Notes under the pieces: generated by a model | What the model was told of the DNA's origin: nothing | The model's database searches: none | The model's input: only the letters and a program-made list of their open reading frames with translations | Shown: positions 17,844 through 26,074 of the stretch, piece after piece | How the letters are laid out: each line of letters begins with the position of its first letter | Position numbering within the stretch: position 1 is the stretch's first letter | Program-made: the position numbers and the translations under genes | DNA from: Terriglobales bacterium | GTDB taxonomy: Bacteria; Acidobacteriota; Terriglobia; Terriglobales; Acidobacteriaceae | Reading direction: 5' to 3' | NCBI GenBank assembly: GCA_035624455.1 | Contig: DASPRM010000075.1 | Coordinates: forward strand, 79,497 to 143,496 | DNA: 64,000 nucleotides

Positions 17844-18617
17844 ATGAACAAAACAAAATGGGCTTTCCTTTGTTTCGTCTTGCTCAGCCTGCTTCTGTGG
17901 GGCGCGTGTAGTAAGAAAGAAAGCGAAGCGGAAAAACCTGCTGCAGAATCAAAGCCGGCCGCGGCTGCCACTCCGATCGATCCCAACACTGTGGCATCCG
18001 TCTCCGGAACAGTAAAATTTGACGGCACTGCGCCCAAGCCGCAGAAGATCGATATGAGCCAGGATCCGGCATGCGGCAGCGGGCCCAACATGACCGAGAC
18101 CGTCGTGGTCGACAATGGCGACCTGGCAAATGCTTTCGTCTATGTGAAAGATGGCCTAGGCGACCGCACCTTCGAAACCCCCAAAGATGCGGTGACCATC
18201 GACCAGCAAGGCTGCCGCTACCACCCCCATGTTTTGGGCGTTATGACTGGCCAGGAAGTAAAAGTCGTGAACAGCGACAACACCACCCATAACATTCATC
18301 CCACTCCCAAGGACAATCGCGAGTGGAACGAATCGCAGGCGCCAAAGGCGGCTCCGCTGGAAAAATCCTTTGCCCGCGAAGAGGTAATGCTGCCGGTCAA
18401 ATGCAACCAGCATCCCTGGATGAAGATGTACATCAACGTGGTAAAGAACCCCTTCTATGCTGTCACGGACAAAAATGGCAAGTACACCCTGACCGGCTTG
18501 CCTCCGGGCACGTACACCATCGCCGTCGTACATGAGAAAGGGTGGACCCAGGAACAGAAGGTGACGCTCGCTCCAAAAGACTCGAAAACAGTTGACTTCA
18601 CGGTGAAGGGGTCATAA
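17844..18617 (+). CDS. Cupredoxin-like lipoprotein with a C-terminal carboxypeptidase-regulatory-like domain
   Basis: The start chosen is ATG 17844, which follows a GAGGA site and begins a lipoprotein-type signal (Cys22 after LLLWGA); an in-frame ATG 147 bases upstream gives an implausible N-terminus. The mature part (257 residues in all) has a beta-rich domain with candidate type I copper ligands His in TTHNIHPT, and CNQHPWM (Cys, His, Met), then a small Ig-like domain (DKNGKYTLTGLPPGTYTI). The Cys-x2-His-x2-Met spacing is tighter than in plastocyanin. It could carry electrons from the octaheme cytochrome to an oxidase; that role is inferred from position as last gene of the respiratory operon. 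Confidence 0.82.
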   Translation: MNKTKWAFLCFVLLSLLLWGACSKKESEAEKPAAESKPAAAATPIDPNTVASVSGTVKFDGTAPKPQKIDMSQDPACGSGPNMTETVVVDNGDLANAFVYVKDGLGDRTFETPKDAVTIDQQGCRYHPHVLGVMTGQEVKVVNSDNTTHNIHPTPKDNREWNESQAPKAAPLEKSFAREEVMLPVKCNQHPWMKMYINVVKNPFYAVTDKNGKYTLTGLPPGTYTIAVVHEKGWTQEQKVTLAPKDSKTVDFTVKGS

Positions 18618-18628
18618 CCAGCTTAGCG

Positions 18629-18652
18629 GAGGGCGCGTTCGCGCCCTCTTTT
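18629..18652 (+). terminator. Strong rho-independent terminator of the respiratory operon
   Basis: A perfect 9-base-pair stem (GAGGGCGCG at 18629-18637, CGCGCCCTC at 18640-18648) with a two-base apex is followed by TTTT. It lies 12 bases after the cupredoxin stop, so it closes the Rieske-to-cupredoxin operon. Confidence 0.88.
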
Positions 18653-18690
18653 CCGCTCATCGCTTTCATGAAGCACGACTTTTTTGCAGA

Positions 18691-18699
18691 TGGTATAGT
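18691..18699 (+). promoter_or_regulatory. Candidate extended -10 promoter for the heme A operon
   Basis: TGGTATAGT fits an extended -10 element (TGn plus TATAGT). No good -35 is visible, only TGAAGC about 18 bases upstream. It lies between the terminator at 18629-18652 and the ctaA start region, which is where an operon promoter is expected. It would start transcription near 18706, a few bases before an out-of-frame ATG at 18713. Confidence 0.4.
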
Positions 18700-18712
18700 C
18701 TGTGTTCCACTA

Positions 18713-18769
18713 ATGACGGCCGGCGACTTGAAGGAGATCAGCTCTGACCGCGTTGACCACGCCATATAA
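18713..18769 (+). other. Possible 18-codon leader ORF overlapping the ctaA start
   Basis: ATG 18713 opens an 18-codon frame ending at TAA 18767-18769 that overlaps the non-ATG start region of ctaA in another frame. The AAGGAG at 18731-18736 lies inside it. It may be chance or a leader that couples translation to ctaA. Confidence 0.25.
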
Positions 18770-19685
18770 CCGGGCGCACCACGGTTTTGCGGTGTTCACC
18801 GCCTTTGCGACTTTTTTCCTCATCATCGCTGGAGCACTTGTCACCAGCAATGACGCTGGCCTTGCCGTCCCGGACTGGCCGACCACATTCCATTCCTTTC
18901 GCATGCCCAGCATGGTCGGAGGCGTTCTCTATGAGCACGGCCACCGCATGATCGCGGGCTTCACCATCCTGCTTACCCTTGGAATAGCGATTTCCACTTG
19001 GCTCGTAGATCGCCGCCGCTGGATGAAAAATCTTGCGCTCGCCGCCTTTAGCACCATCATTGTGCAAGCTATTCTGGGTGGCATCACCGTCCTGCATTTT
19101 CTTCCGCCGGCGGTTTCCACGGCTCACGCAGTCGTAGGCCAGACGTTCTTCTGCCTAGCCGTCGCGATTGCCCTGTTTACGGGGCGACACTGGGTACAAG
19201 AGCAGCCCAGGATTGCGGTGGATCGCCGCCGCCCCAGCCTGGTTACGCTCACTCTGCTCTCCATCGCTTTGCTTTATGTCCAACTCATCTTGGGCGGTAT
19301 GTTCCGCCACAAGGGGATGGGATGGCAGCCCCACGTCATCCATTCCTTGCTCGTGGTGATTGTTGTGACCTGGACGGCCATCCGTGTCCTCTCTTACTAT
19401 TCCCAACTCGAAGCTCTCCGTCGGCCCGCCATAATTGTTTTGGGTCTTCTGATCGCCCAGTTGTGTCTCGGTTTTCTTTCTTTTCTGGCTAGGGTGGTCT
19501 GGGGAGGAGAAGTTGCTCAGCCAACGCCAATGATGATTTGGTCAACGGTAGCGCATGTATCAGTGGGCGCCTTATTGTTGGCTACGACTGTAGTCCTCGC
19601 GATCCAGACCTGGCGCCATGTCGCTGTGCCGCAAACCGAAGCTGAACCGCTTAGTTCTCGAACTCAAAAGGCTGTGATTGCATGA
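18744..19685 (+). CDS. ctaA: Heme A synthase, COX15/CtaA family
   Basis: The product has eight membrane helices and the paired histidine motifs of CtaA: VLYEHGHRMIAGF in helix 2, STAHAVVGQTFF in helix 4, GWQPHVIHSLLV in helix 6 and TVAHVSVGALLL in helix 8. It oxidises the methyl group of heme O to make heme A for aa3-type oxidases. No ATG starts the frame. CTG at 18744 lies seven bases after AAGGAG, and TTG at 18753 lies 16 after it; both keep the whole family N-terminus, so the exact start is open (313 or 310 residues). It overlaps ctaB by four bases (ATGA). Confidence 0.92.
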   Translation: MTALTTPYNRAHHGFAVFTAFATFFLIIAGALVTSNDAGLAVPDWPTTFHSFRMPSMVGGVLYEHGHRMIAGFTILLTLGIAISTWLVDRRRWMKNLALAAFSTIIVQAILGGITVLHFLPPAVSTAHAVVGQTFFCLAVAIALFTGRHWVQEQPRIAVDRRRPSLVTLTLLSIALLYVQLILGGMFRHKGMGWQPHVIHSLLVVIVVTWTAIRVLSYYSQLEALRRPAIIVLGLLIAQLCLGFLSFLARVVWGGEVAQPTPMMIWSTVAHVSVGALLLATTVVLAIQTWRHVAVPQTEAEPLSSRTQKAVIA

Positions 19686-20614
19686 GCAGTGCCACTCACC
19701 CACTCTGGTCTGCCCGGAACGGTATCAGCCGCGCGCGCGACTACGCAGAGTTAATCAAGCTTCGGGTAACGACGTTGATCGTACTGACCGCCTGGACGGG
19801 TTTCTATCTTGGCGCGCTTAAGTCTGGCGTCCCGTCTTTTACTTGGGCCTTATTTCACGCCTTACTGGGCATTGGGCTAGTCTCGGGTGGTACCGCTGCT
19901 TTTAACGAAGTCCTGGAGCGCGAAGCTGACGCCCTGATGCGCCGCACCGCTACTCGCCCACTGCCTGCTCGCCGCATGAGTCTGGCTCATGCCACCGTCG
20001 CTGCCTCAACCATGATCCTTGGTGGCACTGTCTATCTCGCTCTAACCACCAATAACCTGACGGCGCTACTCACACTGGGAACGGCAGTTTTCTATTTGAC
20101 CGTTTACACTCCGCTCAAGCGCAGATCCCCCATCTGCACCTTCGTAGGCGCTTTTTCCGGCGCCATGCCGCCACTACTCGGATGGACTGCCAATCGTGGC
20201 CGGGTGGAATGGGAAGGCATCGTGCTGTTCGCCATTGTCTTTCTCTGGCAGTTTCCACACTTCTTCTCTATCGCCTGGCTCTATCGTGAGGACTACGCCA
20301 ACGCCAGCATTCGCATGCTGCCGGTGGTTGAGAGTGACGGGCGCTCCACAGCCCGGGAAATTATCGTGTACTCCCTCCTCCTCATTCCTATGAGTGTGGC
20401 TCCGAGCCTGCTTGGCATGACCGGAAGGCTCTACCTCTCGGGTGCACTGCTGTTGAGTGCTGCTCTCTTCTGGTTTGGATACCGACTTGCTGCCGCCAAA
20501 CTACCCCCCACCTCTCCACACTCGAAAGCACATGCCCGTTTTCTACTGCAGGCAACTGTTATTTACCTCCCGCTGTTGTTCGGCCTGATGATGATTAACG
20601 CTGTGGCATCGTAG
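19682..20614 (+). CDS. ctaB: Protoheme IX farnesyltransferase (heme O synthase)
   Basis: The 310-residue UbiA-superfamily protein has the prenyl-diphosphate site NEVLEREADALMRRTATRPL (first Asp-rich motif in its CyoE/CtaB form) and the second site YREDYANASIRMLPVVE. It transfers a farnesyl group to heme B giving heme O, the substrate of CtaA. Start ATG 19682 overlaps the ctaA stop. The order ctaA-ctaB is standard for heme-copper oxidase assembly, yet no oxidase subunit gene lies in the window. Confidence 0.95.
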   Translation: MSSATHPLWSARNGISRARDYAELIKLRVTTLIVLTAWTGFYLGALKSGVPSFTWALFHALLGIGLVSGGTAAFNEVLEREADALMRRTATRPLPARRMSLAHATVAASTMILGGTVYLALTTNNLTALLTLGTAVFYLTVYTPLKRRSPICTFVGAFSGAMPPLLGWTANRGRVEWEGIVLFAIVFLWQFPHFFSIAWLYREDYANASIRMLPVVESDGRSTAREIIVYSLLLIPMSVAPSLLGMTGRLYLSGALLLSAALFWFGYRLAAAKLPPTSPHSKAHARFLLQATVIYLPLLFGLMMINAVAS

Positions 20615-20622
20615 AATGGCTT

Positions 20623-21618
20623 GTGCCCACTGACACGATTCAAGTTCCCGGGGCCAACCCCAGGCAGGTTCCTGAGACTTCCAGCGACGCCGTTGTGTGC
20701 GTCGATAACCTGCAGCATTCCTACGGTGAACGTAAAGCACTAGATGGTGTCTCGTTCAATGTTCAGCGGGCAGAAATGTTTGGATTGCTGGGACCCAACG
20801 GAAGCGGCAAAACCACGCTGTTCCGTATTCTCTCCACGTTAATGCTACCGACGCGCGGACGCGCCATCATCATGGGTTGCGATGCGGCCAACGATCCTGA
20901 GGGGCTCCGTCGCCGCATCGGTGTTGTTTTCCAGGCGCCTAGCATTGACGTGAAGCTCACTGCCAACGAGAACCTGTGGCACGTGGGCCACTTATACGGC
21001 CTGAAAGGCTCTGTTCTGAGAGCGCGAATCCACGAAATGCTCTCCCGCGTAGGATTGTCAGATCGCGCTAACGATAAGGCAGAAGCCTTCTCTGGCGGCA
21101 TGCAGCGCCGTCTGGAACTGGCTAAGGGTCTGATGCACCATCCATCGGTGCTCCTGCTTGACGAACCTACTACCGGACTTGACCCAGGAGCTCGTCGTGA
21201 TCTCTGGCAGTATCTGTGCACGCTGCGTGATCAAGAAAATGTCACTATCATCGTAACCACGCACCTGATGGAGGAAGCCGAGCATTGCGATCGCCTCGCT
21301 ATCCTGAGCGAAGGCAAGTTGGTTGCCCTCGGCACTCCCGCAGCACTGAAACATGAAATTGGCGGCGACGTCATTCTGCTGGAGGCTGTCAACCCGGACT
21401 CCCTCGCCCATCAGATACGCGCCCGCTTCGGTCTTGCAACATCGGTCCTCGACGGCAAAGTGCGGCTGGAGCGCGAGCAAGGCCACCGCTTCGTTACCGA
21501 TGTCGTAGAAGCCTTCCCTGGCGAGATTCAGTCGGTCTCGGTTAGCAAACCGACTCTGGAAGATGTCTTCATCCATCGCACCGGACACCGATTCTGGACC
21601 GACCAGGAACAAAGCTGA
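20623..21618 (+). CDS. ABC transporter ATP-binding protein (DrrA/CcmA type)
   Basis: The GTG-started 331-residue ATPase has Walker A GPNGSGKTT (about 56-64), signature SGGMQRRLELAKG (about 156) and Walker B LLLDEPTTGLD (about 177), followed by an H-loop THLMEE. The C-terminal 90 residues form the usual DrrA-type extension (ending LEDVFIHRTGHRF). It pairs with the permease that starts within its own stop codon. In this operon, between heme O synthase and a CtaM-like protein, it may serve oxidase assembly or export; the substrate is unknown. Confidence 0.9.
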   Translation: MPTDTIQVPGANPRQVPETSSDAVVCVDNLQHSYGERKALDGVSFNVQRAEMFGLLGPNGSGKTTLFRILSTLMLPTRGRAIIMGCDAANDPEGLRRRIGVVFQAPSIDVKLTANENLWHVGHLYGLKGSVLRARIHEMLSRVGLSDRANDKAEAFSGGMQRRLELAKGLMHHPSVLLLDEPTTGLDPGARRDLWQYLCTLRDQENVTIIVTTHLMEEAEHCDRLAILSEGKLVALGTPAALKHEIGGDVILLEAVNPDSLAHQIRARFGLATSVLDGKVRLEREQGHRFVTDVVEAFPGEIQSVSVSKPTLEDVFIHRTGHRFWTDQEQS

Positions 21619-22448
21619 TGCCAGCCCAGGCCCAAAGTTTGGCCCTATCGCCTCCCGCAGCTGCCGTGGGCACGTTCCGGCCTGCGTTCAGTCTCTGGTG
21701 GCGTGAAGTGGTGCGCTTTTACCGCCAGCGCACCCGCGTGATAGGCGTGATTGCCTCGCCTCTGCTCTTTTGGATCGTGATCGGATCAGGCTTTGGCACT
21801 TCTTTTCGCGGTGCGAGCGCCCAAGCCAGCCAGAATTATCTGGATTTCTTCTTTCCCGGCGCGCTGATCATGATTGTTCTGTTCACCGCAATATTTACTA
21901 TGATGTCGGTCATCGAAGACCGCAAAGAGGGCTTCCTGCTTTCCGTCCTGGTAGCTCCGGTTCATCGCTCGGTGATTGTGCTGGGAAAAGTCCTTGGAGG
22001 CACTACGCTGGCGGCTCTGCAGGGCCTGATCTTTTTGGTTTTCGCCCCTGCCGTGGGAATTCACTTCGGAGTGGGAACCCTGCTGCTGGTCGCGCTTGCC
22101 GTTTTCCTGGTCGCGTTCTCGCTTACTGCCCTCGGCTTCATCATTGCCTGGCCCATGGACTCAACCCAGGCCTTTCACGCCATCATCAATCTCTTCCTGA
22201 TCCCGCTATGGCTCCTTTCTGGCTCGCTGTTCCCCCTCAGTGGAGCCTCTTTTTGGATCAGATTCCTGATGCGCATCAATCCGCTGACCTATGGCACGGA
22301 GGCGTTGCGCGGCTTGTTGTTCCCGGGAAGCTCCTCGCTTGGACTATCCATCAGCACCAACCTGGCTGTTCTTGCGGCTTTTGCCATGATCATGTTCGTC
22401 CTCGCATTTCTGGTAGCCAACCGTCGCACCACGAAACCTGCGGCATGA
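21618..22448 (+). CDS. ABC-2 type transporter permease
   Basis: The 276-residue product has six membrane helices and the ABC-2 membrane pattern, with the loop EDRKEGFLLSVLVAPV after helix 2 and PLWLLSGSLFPLSGAS before the last external segment. Start ATG 21618 shares a base with the ATPase stop (TGATG), so the two are coupled and form one exporter. Confidence 0.9.
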   Translation: MPAQAQSLALSPPAAAVGTFRPAFSLWWREVVRFYRQRTRVIGVIASPLLFWIVIGSGFGTSFRGASAQASQNYLDFFFPGALIMIVLFTAIFTMMSVIEDRKEGFLLSVLVAPVHRSVIVLGKVLGGTTLAALQGLIFLVFAPAVGIHFGVGTLLLVALAVFLVAFSLTALGFIIAWPMDSTQAFHAIINLFLIPLWLLSGSLFPLSGASFWIRFLMRINPLTYGTEALRGLLFPGSSSLGLSISTNLAVLAAFAMIMFVLAFLVANRRTTKPAA

Positions 22449-22873
22449 ATGAACGCTACGCCATTTTTCCCTTGATCAATGCCATCCTGAATGGCACTTC
22501 TGCAGCTCTCATCATTGCGGGTGTCTCACTGATTAAGAAGGGCCGCATCGCGGCACACCGGGCATGCATGCTGTCGGCCTTCGCGGCCTCCACCCTGTTC
22601 CTGGCTTCTTATCTTTACTATCACTACCACGTTGGATCCGTGCGCTTTCAGGGACACGGCTGGTCACGGCCTCTCTACTTCACGATCCTGATTAGCCACA
22701 CCATTCTCGCTGTGGTAATCGTTCCCATGGTGCTGATCACGCTCTCACGTGCCTTACGCGAGCTCTTTGAGCGCCACCGCGCCATCGCGCGTTGGACCTA
22801 TCCTCTCTGGCTCTACGTTTCTGTGACCGGAGTCATCATCTACGTTATGCTGTATCACCTGTTTGCACCCTGA
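22445..22873 (+). CDS. DUF420 / CtaM-like membrane protein
   Basis: The ATG at 22445 overlaps the permease stop (ATGA), giving 142 residues; the longer frame upstream is only the permease read in another frame. There are four membrane helices with conserved histidines (AHRACMLSAF, YYHYHVGS, ISHTILA, LYHLF) typical of DUF420. CtaM of Gram-positive bacteria, from the same family, is required for active heme-A-type terminal oxidases. Position at the end of the ctaA-ctaB operon supports a role in oxidase maturation. Confidence 0.88.
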   Translation: MNERYAIFPLINAILNGTSAALIIAGVSLIKKGRIAAHRACMLSAFAASTLFLASYLYYHYHVGSVRFQGHGWSRPLYFTILISHTILAVVIVPMVLITLSRALRELFERHRAIARWTYPLWLYVSVTGVIIYVMLYHLFAP

Positions 22874-22910
22874 GGAATCGAACGCCAACTGCGCCTCGTC
22901 AGCGTAAGTC

Positions 22911-23180
22911 ATGCCCATCGTCAAACTCAAAATCGACATCTCCGGGACGGTCGGTGATCGGGCTTGGCGTGATCTCACTCCCTTCCCCGAAGCCCAGGCC
23001 GCCTTCTTCGGGGAGGAGTTTGGCAGCAGTGGCCCCTGCAAACACCCACTGGATGCGCCACACCCGAAAGGCGAATGGCGAGGAGCAGAGGTCCTGGTGC
23101 CCACCAGCTTGGTGGCACAATACGCGGTGTCGCACTACCTGGAGCAACCACGCGTTCTCGACGCCGACGTAGAAGAGTGA
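22911..23180 (+). CDS. Small hypothetical protein
   Basis: I do not recognise this 89-residue protein. It has a beta-like start (MPIVKLKIDISG) and an acidic tail, with no signal peptide or membrane segment. It lies 37 bases after the DUF420 gene and its stop overlaps a GTG (23177) in frame with the next gene, an arrangement that favours a real, coupled gene. The two open frames on the opposite strand have worse composition and no support. It could still be spurious. Confidence 0.45.
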   Translation: MPIVKLKIDISGTVGDRAWRDLTPFPEAQAAFFGEEFGSSGPCKHPLDAPHPKGEWRGAEVLVPTSLVAQYAVSHYLEQPRVLDADVEE

Positions 23181-23212
23181 AGCGCAGGCCCATCAACGAT
23201 TACAATTCCCCT

Positions 23213-24091
23213 GTGACTGAAGTAAACCAGCCATCATCGCCAACTCCAGCTGAAACTGTTTCCTCTCCTCGCGTGCACCATCGGATGTCCACTCGCACTC
23301 GTATTCTCTTTTTCATGACAGCTTGGGCCATCGTGCTTATGCCGTTTCTGTTTTGGCGCAGTACCTGGTTTGGCCGCCAATTGTCAGATGCTGAGCTCAA
23401 TCGCTACCTGCACGACAGCCAGAAGCCCCGCCACATTCAGCACGCGCTCGTGCAGATCGGCGAACGAATAGGACGTCGCGATGACAGCGTCGCGCACTGG
23501 TATCCGGATTTGGTTTGGCTGGCCTCACATCCAGTGGAAGAGATTCGCAACACCGATGCCTGGGTCATGGGCCAGGACGCTTCCCGCCCGGAATTCCACC
23601 AGGCTCTGCTTGAACTTCTGCACGATTCGTCCGCTAACGTCAGAGGTAACGCCGCTCTGGCTCTGGTGCGCTTCGGCGATGATTCTGGCCGATCGCAACT
23701 ACTCGAGATGCTAAAGCCCGCCGTCATCACAGCACCGTCGACGGGAATCATTGTGGATAGCGCCAAGCCTGGAACCACTGTGCGTCAGAATGGCACTGTT
23801 TCCAAACTCAGCGCTGATGCCAAAATTTTCGAACTTCGCTCGCCATTGACTGGCCGTGTGGCCTTCGCCGCAAGCCGCGGCGCGCAGGTTGCAGCAAACG
23901 GTGAGATAGCCCGCATCGATCCCAGCACCGACCAGGTTTGGGAGGCGCTGCGAGCTCTTTACGTAGTCGGCCGGGTCGAGGATCTCCCCGCCATCCGCCC
24001 CTACGAACGTGCTCTGCCGGAGATGCCGGAGCGCATTCGCGAACAAGCTGTTGCTTCTGAGCGTGCTATTCTGCAGCGAGCTGCGAAGTGA
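23213..24091 (+). CDS. Membrane-anchored HEAT-repeat protein with inserted barrel-sandwich (lipoyl-like) segment
   Basis: From GTG 23213 the product has 292 residues; GTG 23177 (overlapping the previous stop) and ATG 23285 are alternatives. One membrane helix lies near 30-48 (ILFFMTAWAIVLMPFLFW). HEAT-like helical pairs follow, including LLELLHDSSANVRGNAALAL. Between HEAT units sit two half-motifs of a biotinyl/lipoyl-type barrel-sandwich hybrid: VITAPSTGIIVDSAKPGTTV and ELRSPLTGRVAFAASRGAQV, as in HlyD adaptor proteins, followed by helices again. No lysine sits at the usual lipoylation tip. Function is unknown; a scaffold or adaptor in the envelope is possible. Confidence 0.75.
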   Translation: MTEVNQPSSPTPAETVSSPRVHHRMSTRTRILFFMTAWAIVLMPFLFWRSTWFGRQLSDAELNRYLHDSQKPRHIQHALVQIGERIGRRDDSVAHWYPDLVWLASHPVEEIRNTDAWVMGQDASRPEFHQALLELLHDSSANVRGNAALALVRFGDDSGRSQLLEMLKPAVITAPSTGIIVDSAKPGTTVRQNGTVSKLSADAKIFELRSPLTGRVAFAASRGAQVAANGEIARIDPSTDQVWEALRALYVVGRVEDLPAIRPYERALPEMPERIREQAVASERAILQRAAK

Positions 24092-24120
24092 GGCATGTGG
24101 AGCAGGCTCTTGCCATCAGG

Positions 24121-24147
24121 AGCGGGTTCCCCAATGAGCCCGCTTTT
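24121..24147 (+). terminator. Hairpin terminator after the HEAT gene
   Basis: AGCGGGTT (24121-24128) pairs with AGCCCGCT (24137-24144), with one G-T pair, around an eight-base loop, and is followed by a T run (24144-24147). It lies 30 bases beyond the stop of the HEAT gene. Confidence 0.6.
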
Positions 24148-24177
24148 GGCTCAATGGAGTGGACGTGCGGCCGCCAG

Positions 24178-24206
24178 GACGCGAGGGATCTGCAGTTTTG
24201 CTATCT
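24178..24206 (+). repeat. Copy 1 of a short upstream motif (GAGGGATCTGCAG)
   Basis: The stretch GCGGCCGCCAGGACGCGAGG followed by GATCTGCAGTTTTGCTATCTCA precedes the M20 hydrolase gene. A similar stretch with identical core CGAGGGATCTGCAG precedes the PIG-L gene near 40179. Both precede genes for exported proteins. Confidence 0.45.
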
Positions 24207-24221
24207 CACAACCGAGGTGCT

Positions 24222-25526
24222 ATGCGATCGCTTTCGCTGATGATTTGCCTGGCTGTCTCCATTGGTGCCTTCGCTCAGGGTCCCAGTTTCTCGAAGGGCG
24301 ATATTGACTCGATCTACCCCAATATTGAAGCTCTCTACCTGGATCTCCATCGTAACCCTGAGCTCTCGTCGCATGAGGTTCAGACGGCTGCCAAGCTCGC
24401 CGACGCGGCCCGCAAACTGGGATTCCAGGTCACCACGAACGTAGGCGGCAATGGAGTTGTAGCCATCCTTAAGAACGGCAGCGGACCCACAGTGATGGTG
24501 CGCACCGAACTCGACGCCCTTCCAGTTGCTGAGGCCACCGGTCTTCCTTACGCAAGTCACGTCAAAACCAAGGACGCTGCGGGTAATGATGTTTCCGTGA
24601 TGCACGCCTGCGGTCACGACGTGCATATGTCCACCTGGGTTGCATCCGCAAGCTTGCTAAGCCAGCACCGCGACCTCTGGCATGGCACATTAATGATGAT
24701 TGCCCAGCCTGCTGAAGAATCGATGAATGGCGCGTCGGCCATGCTCAAGGACGGGCTCTTCACGCGCTTCCCAAAGCCCGATTTTGTCTTGGCTCTCCAT
24801 GACGATGATGGCATCCCGGCGGGTCAGGTCGGATTCACTTCTGGTTACTCCATGGCCGCTTCCGATGCCGTAGACTTGACTATTTACGGCAGAGGCGGGC
24901 ATGGGGCCAAGCCGCAAATGACAATCGATCCTATAGTCGTCGCGGCTCGCACTATTCTCGCACTTCAGACTCTCGTCTCTCGGGAGGATGATCCCAATGA
25001 TCCGGCCGTCGTTACGGTGGGTTCCATCCACGCAGGCACGAAGCACAACATTATTCCCGATGAGGTCAAACTTCAGCTTTCGGTTCGCTCTTACCGCCCG
25101 GAGGTCCGCGAGCATTTGCTGTCCGGCATCGAGCGGATTGCGTGCGCCGAAGCCCAGGCTGCCGGAGCTCCCAAGCCTCCCGAGATGAAAGTCGTGGACT
25201 CAACCAAAGCAGTATTCAATGACCCTGTGCTCACCCGCCGCGTTGAAGCTGCCGTAAGCCGCAGCTTGGGGCAAAATAATGTGCTGGAAATTCCGCCTAA
25301 GATGTCCTCAGAAGATTTTTCAGAATATGGCAGCGCAGGAGTGCCAATTCTGATGTTCCACGTGGGCGCGGTGAATCCCGAGAAATATAGGGCGGCAAAG
25401 GGTGGCGGAGAGCCGTTACCTTCGCTCCACTCGTCCAAGTTTTACCCTGATCGTGAACCGACGATCAAAACTGCCATCCTCGCCGAAACCACAGCAGTCT
25501 TGGAGCTGATGGGAAACAAACCATGA
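24222..25526 (+). CDS. Secreted M20-family amidohydrolase
   Basis: ATG 24222 follows a GAGGTG site and opens a signal peptide (MRSLSLMICLAVSIGAFAQ); a frame 63 bases longer is rejected. The 434-residue product has the M20D metal motifs HACGHDVHM, the Glu-Glu of AQPAEES, the dimerisation-domain stretch GRGGHGAKP, and SSEDFSEYG with the later His in PSLHSS. This subfamily removes acyl or amide groups from amino acids (for example N-acyl amino acids or hippurate). Being exported, it may act on peptides or acyl-amino acids in the periplasm. The exact substrate is not visible. Confidence 0.92.
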   Translation: MRSLSLMICLAVSIGAFAQGPSFSKGDIDSIYPNIEALYLDLHRNPELSSHEVQTAAKLADAARKLGFQVTTNVGGNGVVAILKNGSGPTVMVRTELDALPVAEATGLPYASHVKTKDAAGNDVSVMHACGHDVHMSTWVASASLLSQHRDLWHGTLMMIAQPAEESMNGASAMLKDGLFTRFPKPDFVLALHDDDGIPAGQVGFTSGYSMAASDAVDLTIYGRGGHGAKPQMTIDPIVVAARTILALQTLVSREDDPNDPAVVTVGSIHAGTKHNIIPDEVKLQLSVRSYRPEVREHLLSGIERIACAEAQAAGAPKPPEMKVVDSTKAVFNDPVLTRRVEAAVSRSLGQNNVLEIPPKMSSEDFSEYGSAGVPILMFHVGAVNPEKYRAAKGGGEPLPSLHSSKFYPDREPTIKTAILAETTAVLELMGNKP

Positions 25527-25577
25527 AATGATTGAAGCTGTCCCGCTAGAGACAGGCCCCAAGTTTAGTTTTCAGAT

Positions 25578-25606
25578 TACCCGATTACAATTTACCCGAT
25601 AACAAT
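25578..25606. repeat. Short imperfect direct repeat TTACCCGATTAC / TTACCCGATAAC
   Basis: Two near-identical 12-base units lie in the 130-base gap between the convergent M20 and ferredoxin genes. No stem with a T run is visible in this gap. The repeat may be a remnant of an intergenic element. Confidence 0.35.
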
Positions 25607-25656
25607 GCCGGGCAAACGACGCACTTGTTGGCAGCGACAGGCCGGGAAAGCAGCCA

Positions 25657-26034
25657 CTAGTAACTCATCATTCCCACTTCCTTTTCGACTTCCGTAGTAT
25701 CCAGCATCACTATGGCGTCCCACGGGCAGCCGTCGAGGAAGCTGCCATCCGGCCCCTTGCTGGTGCACTTCTTGCACCCGATGCACAGGATCGGGTCGAC
25801 CTGAATGCGCCCGAATGGGGGATGATCTTCATCGGGTACCCAGAACATGCAGTCTTCAATCGGGCAGTACTCCACGCACGCTGGCGAGCCGGCACAGCCT
25901 GTACAGCATTCCGTAATTACTGCCAGCTCTTTGGGTTTCTTTTTGCGGGGGGTCAGAATCCCTTTGGATCGTGGCTCATGCTTCAGTTCGTCCGGGACAA
26001 ATCCCGGTGCCTTGGCGACCTGTTGTTCGGCCAT
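25657..26034 (-). CDS. Ferredoxin with two [4Fe-4S] motifs
   Basis: The ATG at 26032-26034 gives 125 residues (a TTG seven codons upstream is less likely). The first cluster motif is in TECCTGCAGSPACVEYCPIE and the second in CIGCKKC plus a distant GCPWDA Cys after a KGPDGSFLD insertion. About 50 basic residues precede the clusters. It probably carries low-potential electrons in the cytoplasm. On the same strand upstream lie a small unknown gene and the activase/dehydratase pair, whose chemistry needs a low-potential donor, so it may be their donor; a terminator at 26462-26496 argues for separate transcription. Confidence 0.88.
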   Translation of the reverse strand: MAEQQVAKAPGFVPDELKHEPRSKGILTPRKKKPKELAVITECCTGCAGSPACVEYCPIEDCMFWVPDEDHPPFGRIQVDPILCIGCKKCTSKGPDGSFLDGCPWDAIVMLDTTEVEKEVGMMSY

Positions 26035-26074
26035 TGTGCGGTGATTATACCCCAAGCCTATTGACGGGATTGTG

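Noticed and set aside
22754..23147. Minus-strand frames opposite the small gene at 22911
   Set aside because: They overlap the DUF420 gene end, have no ribosome-binding site and look random; the plus-strand frame has a coupled junction instead.
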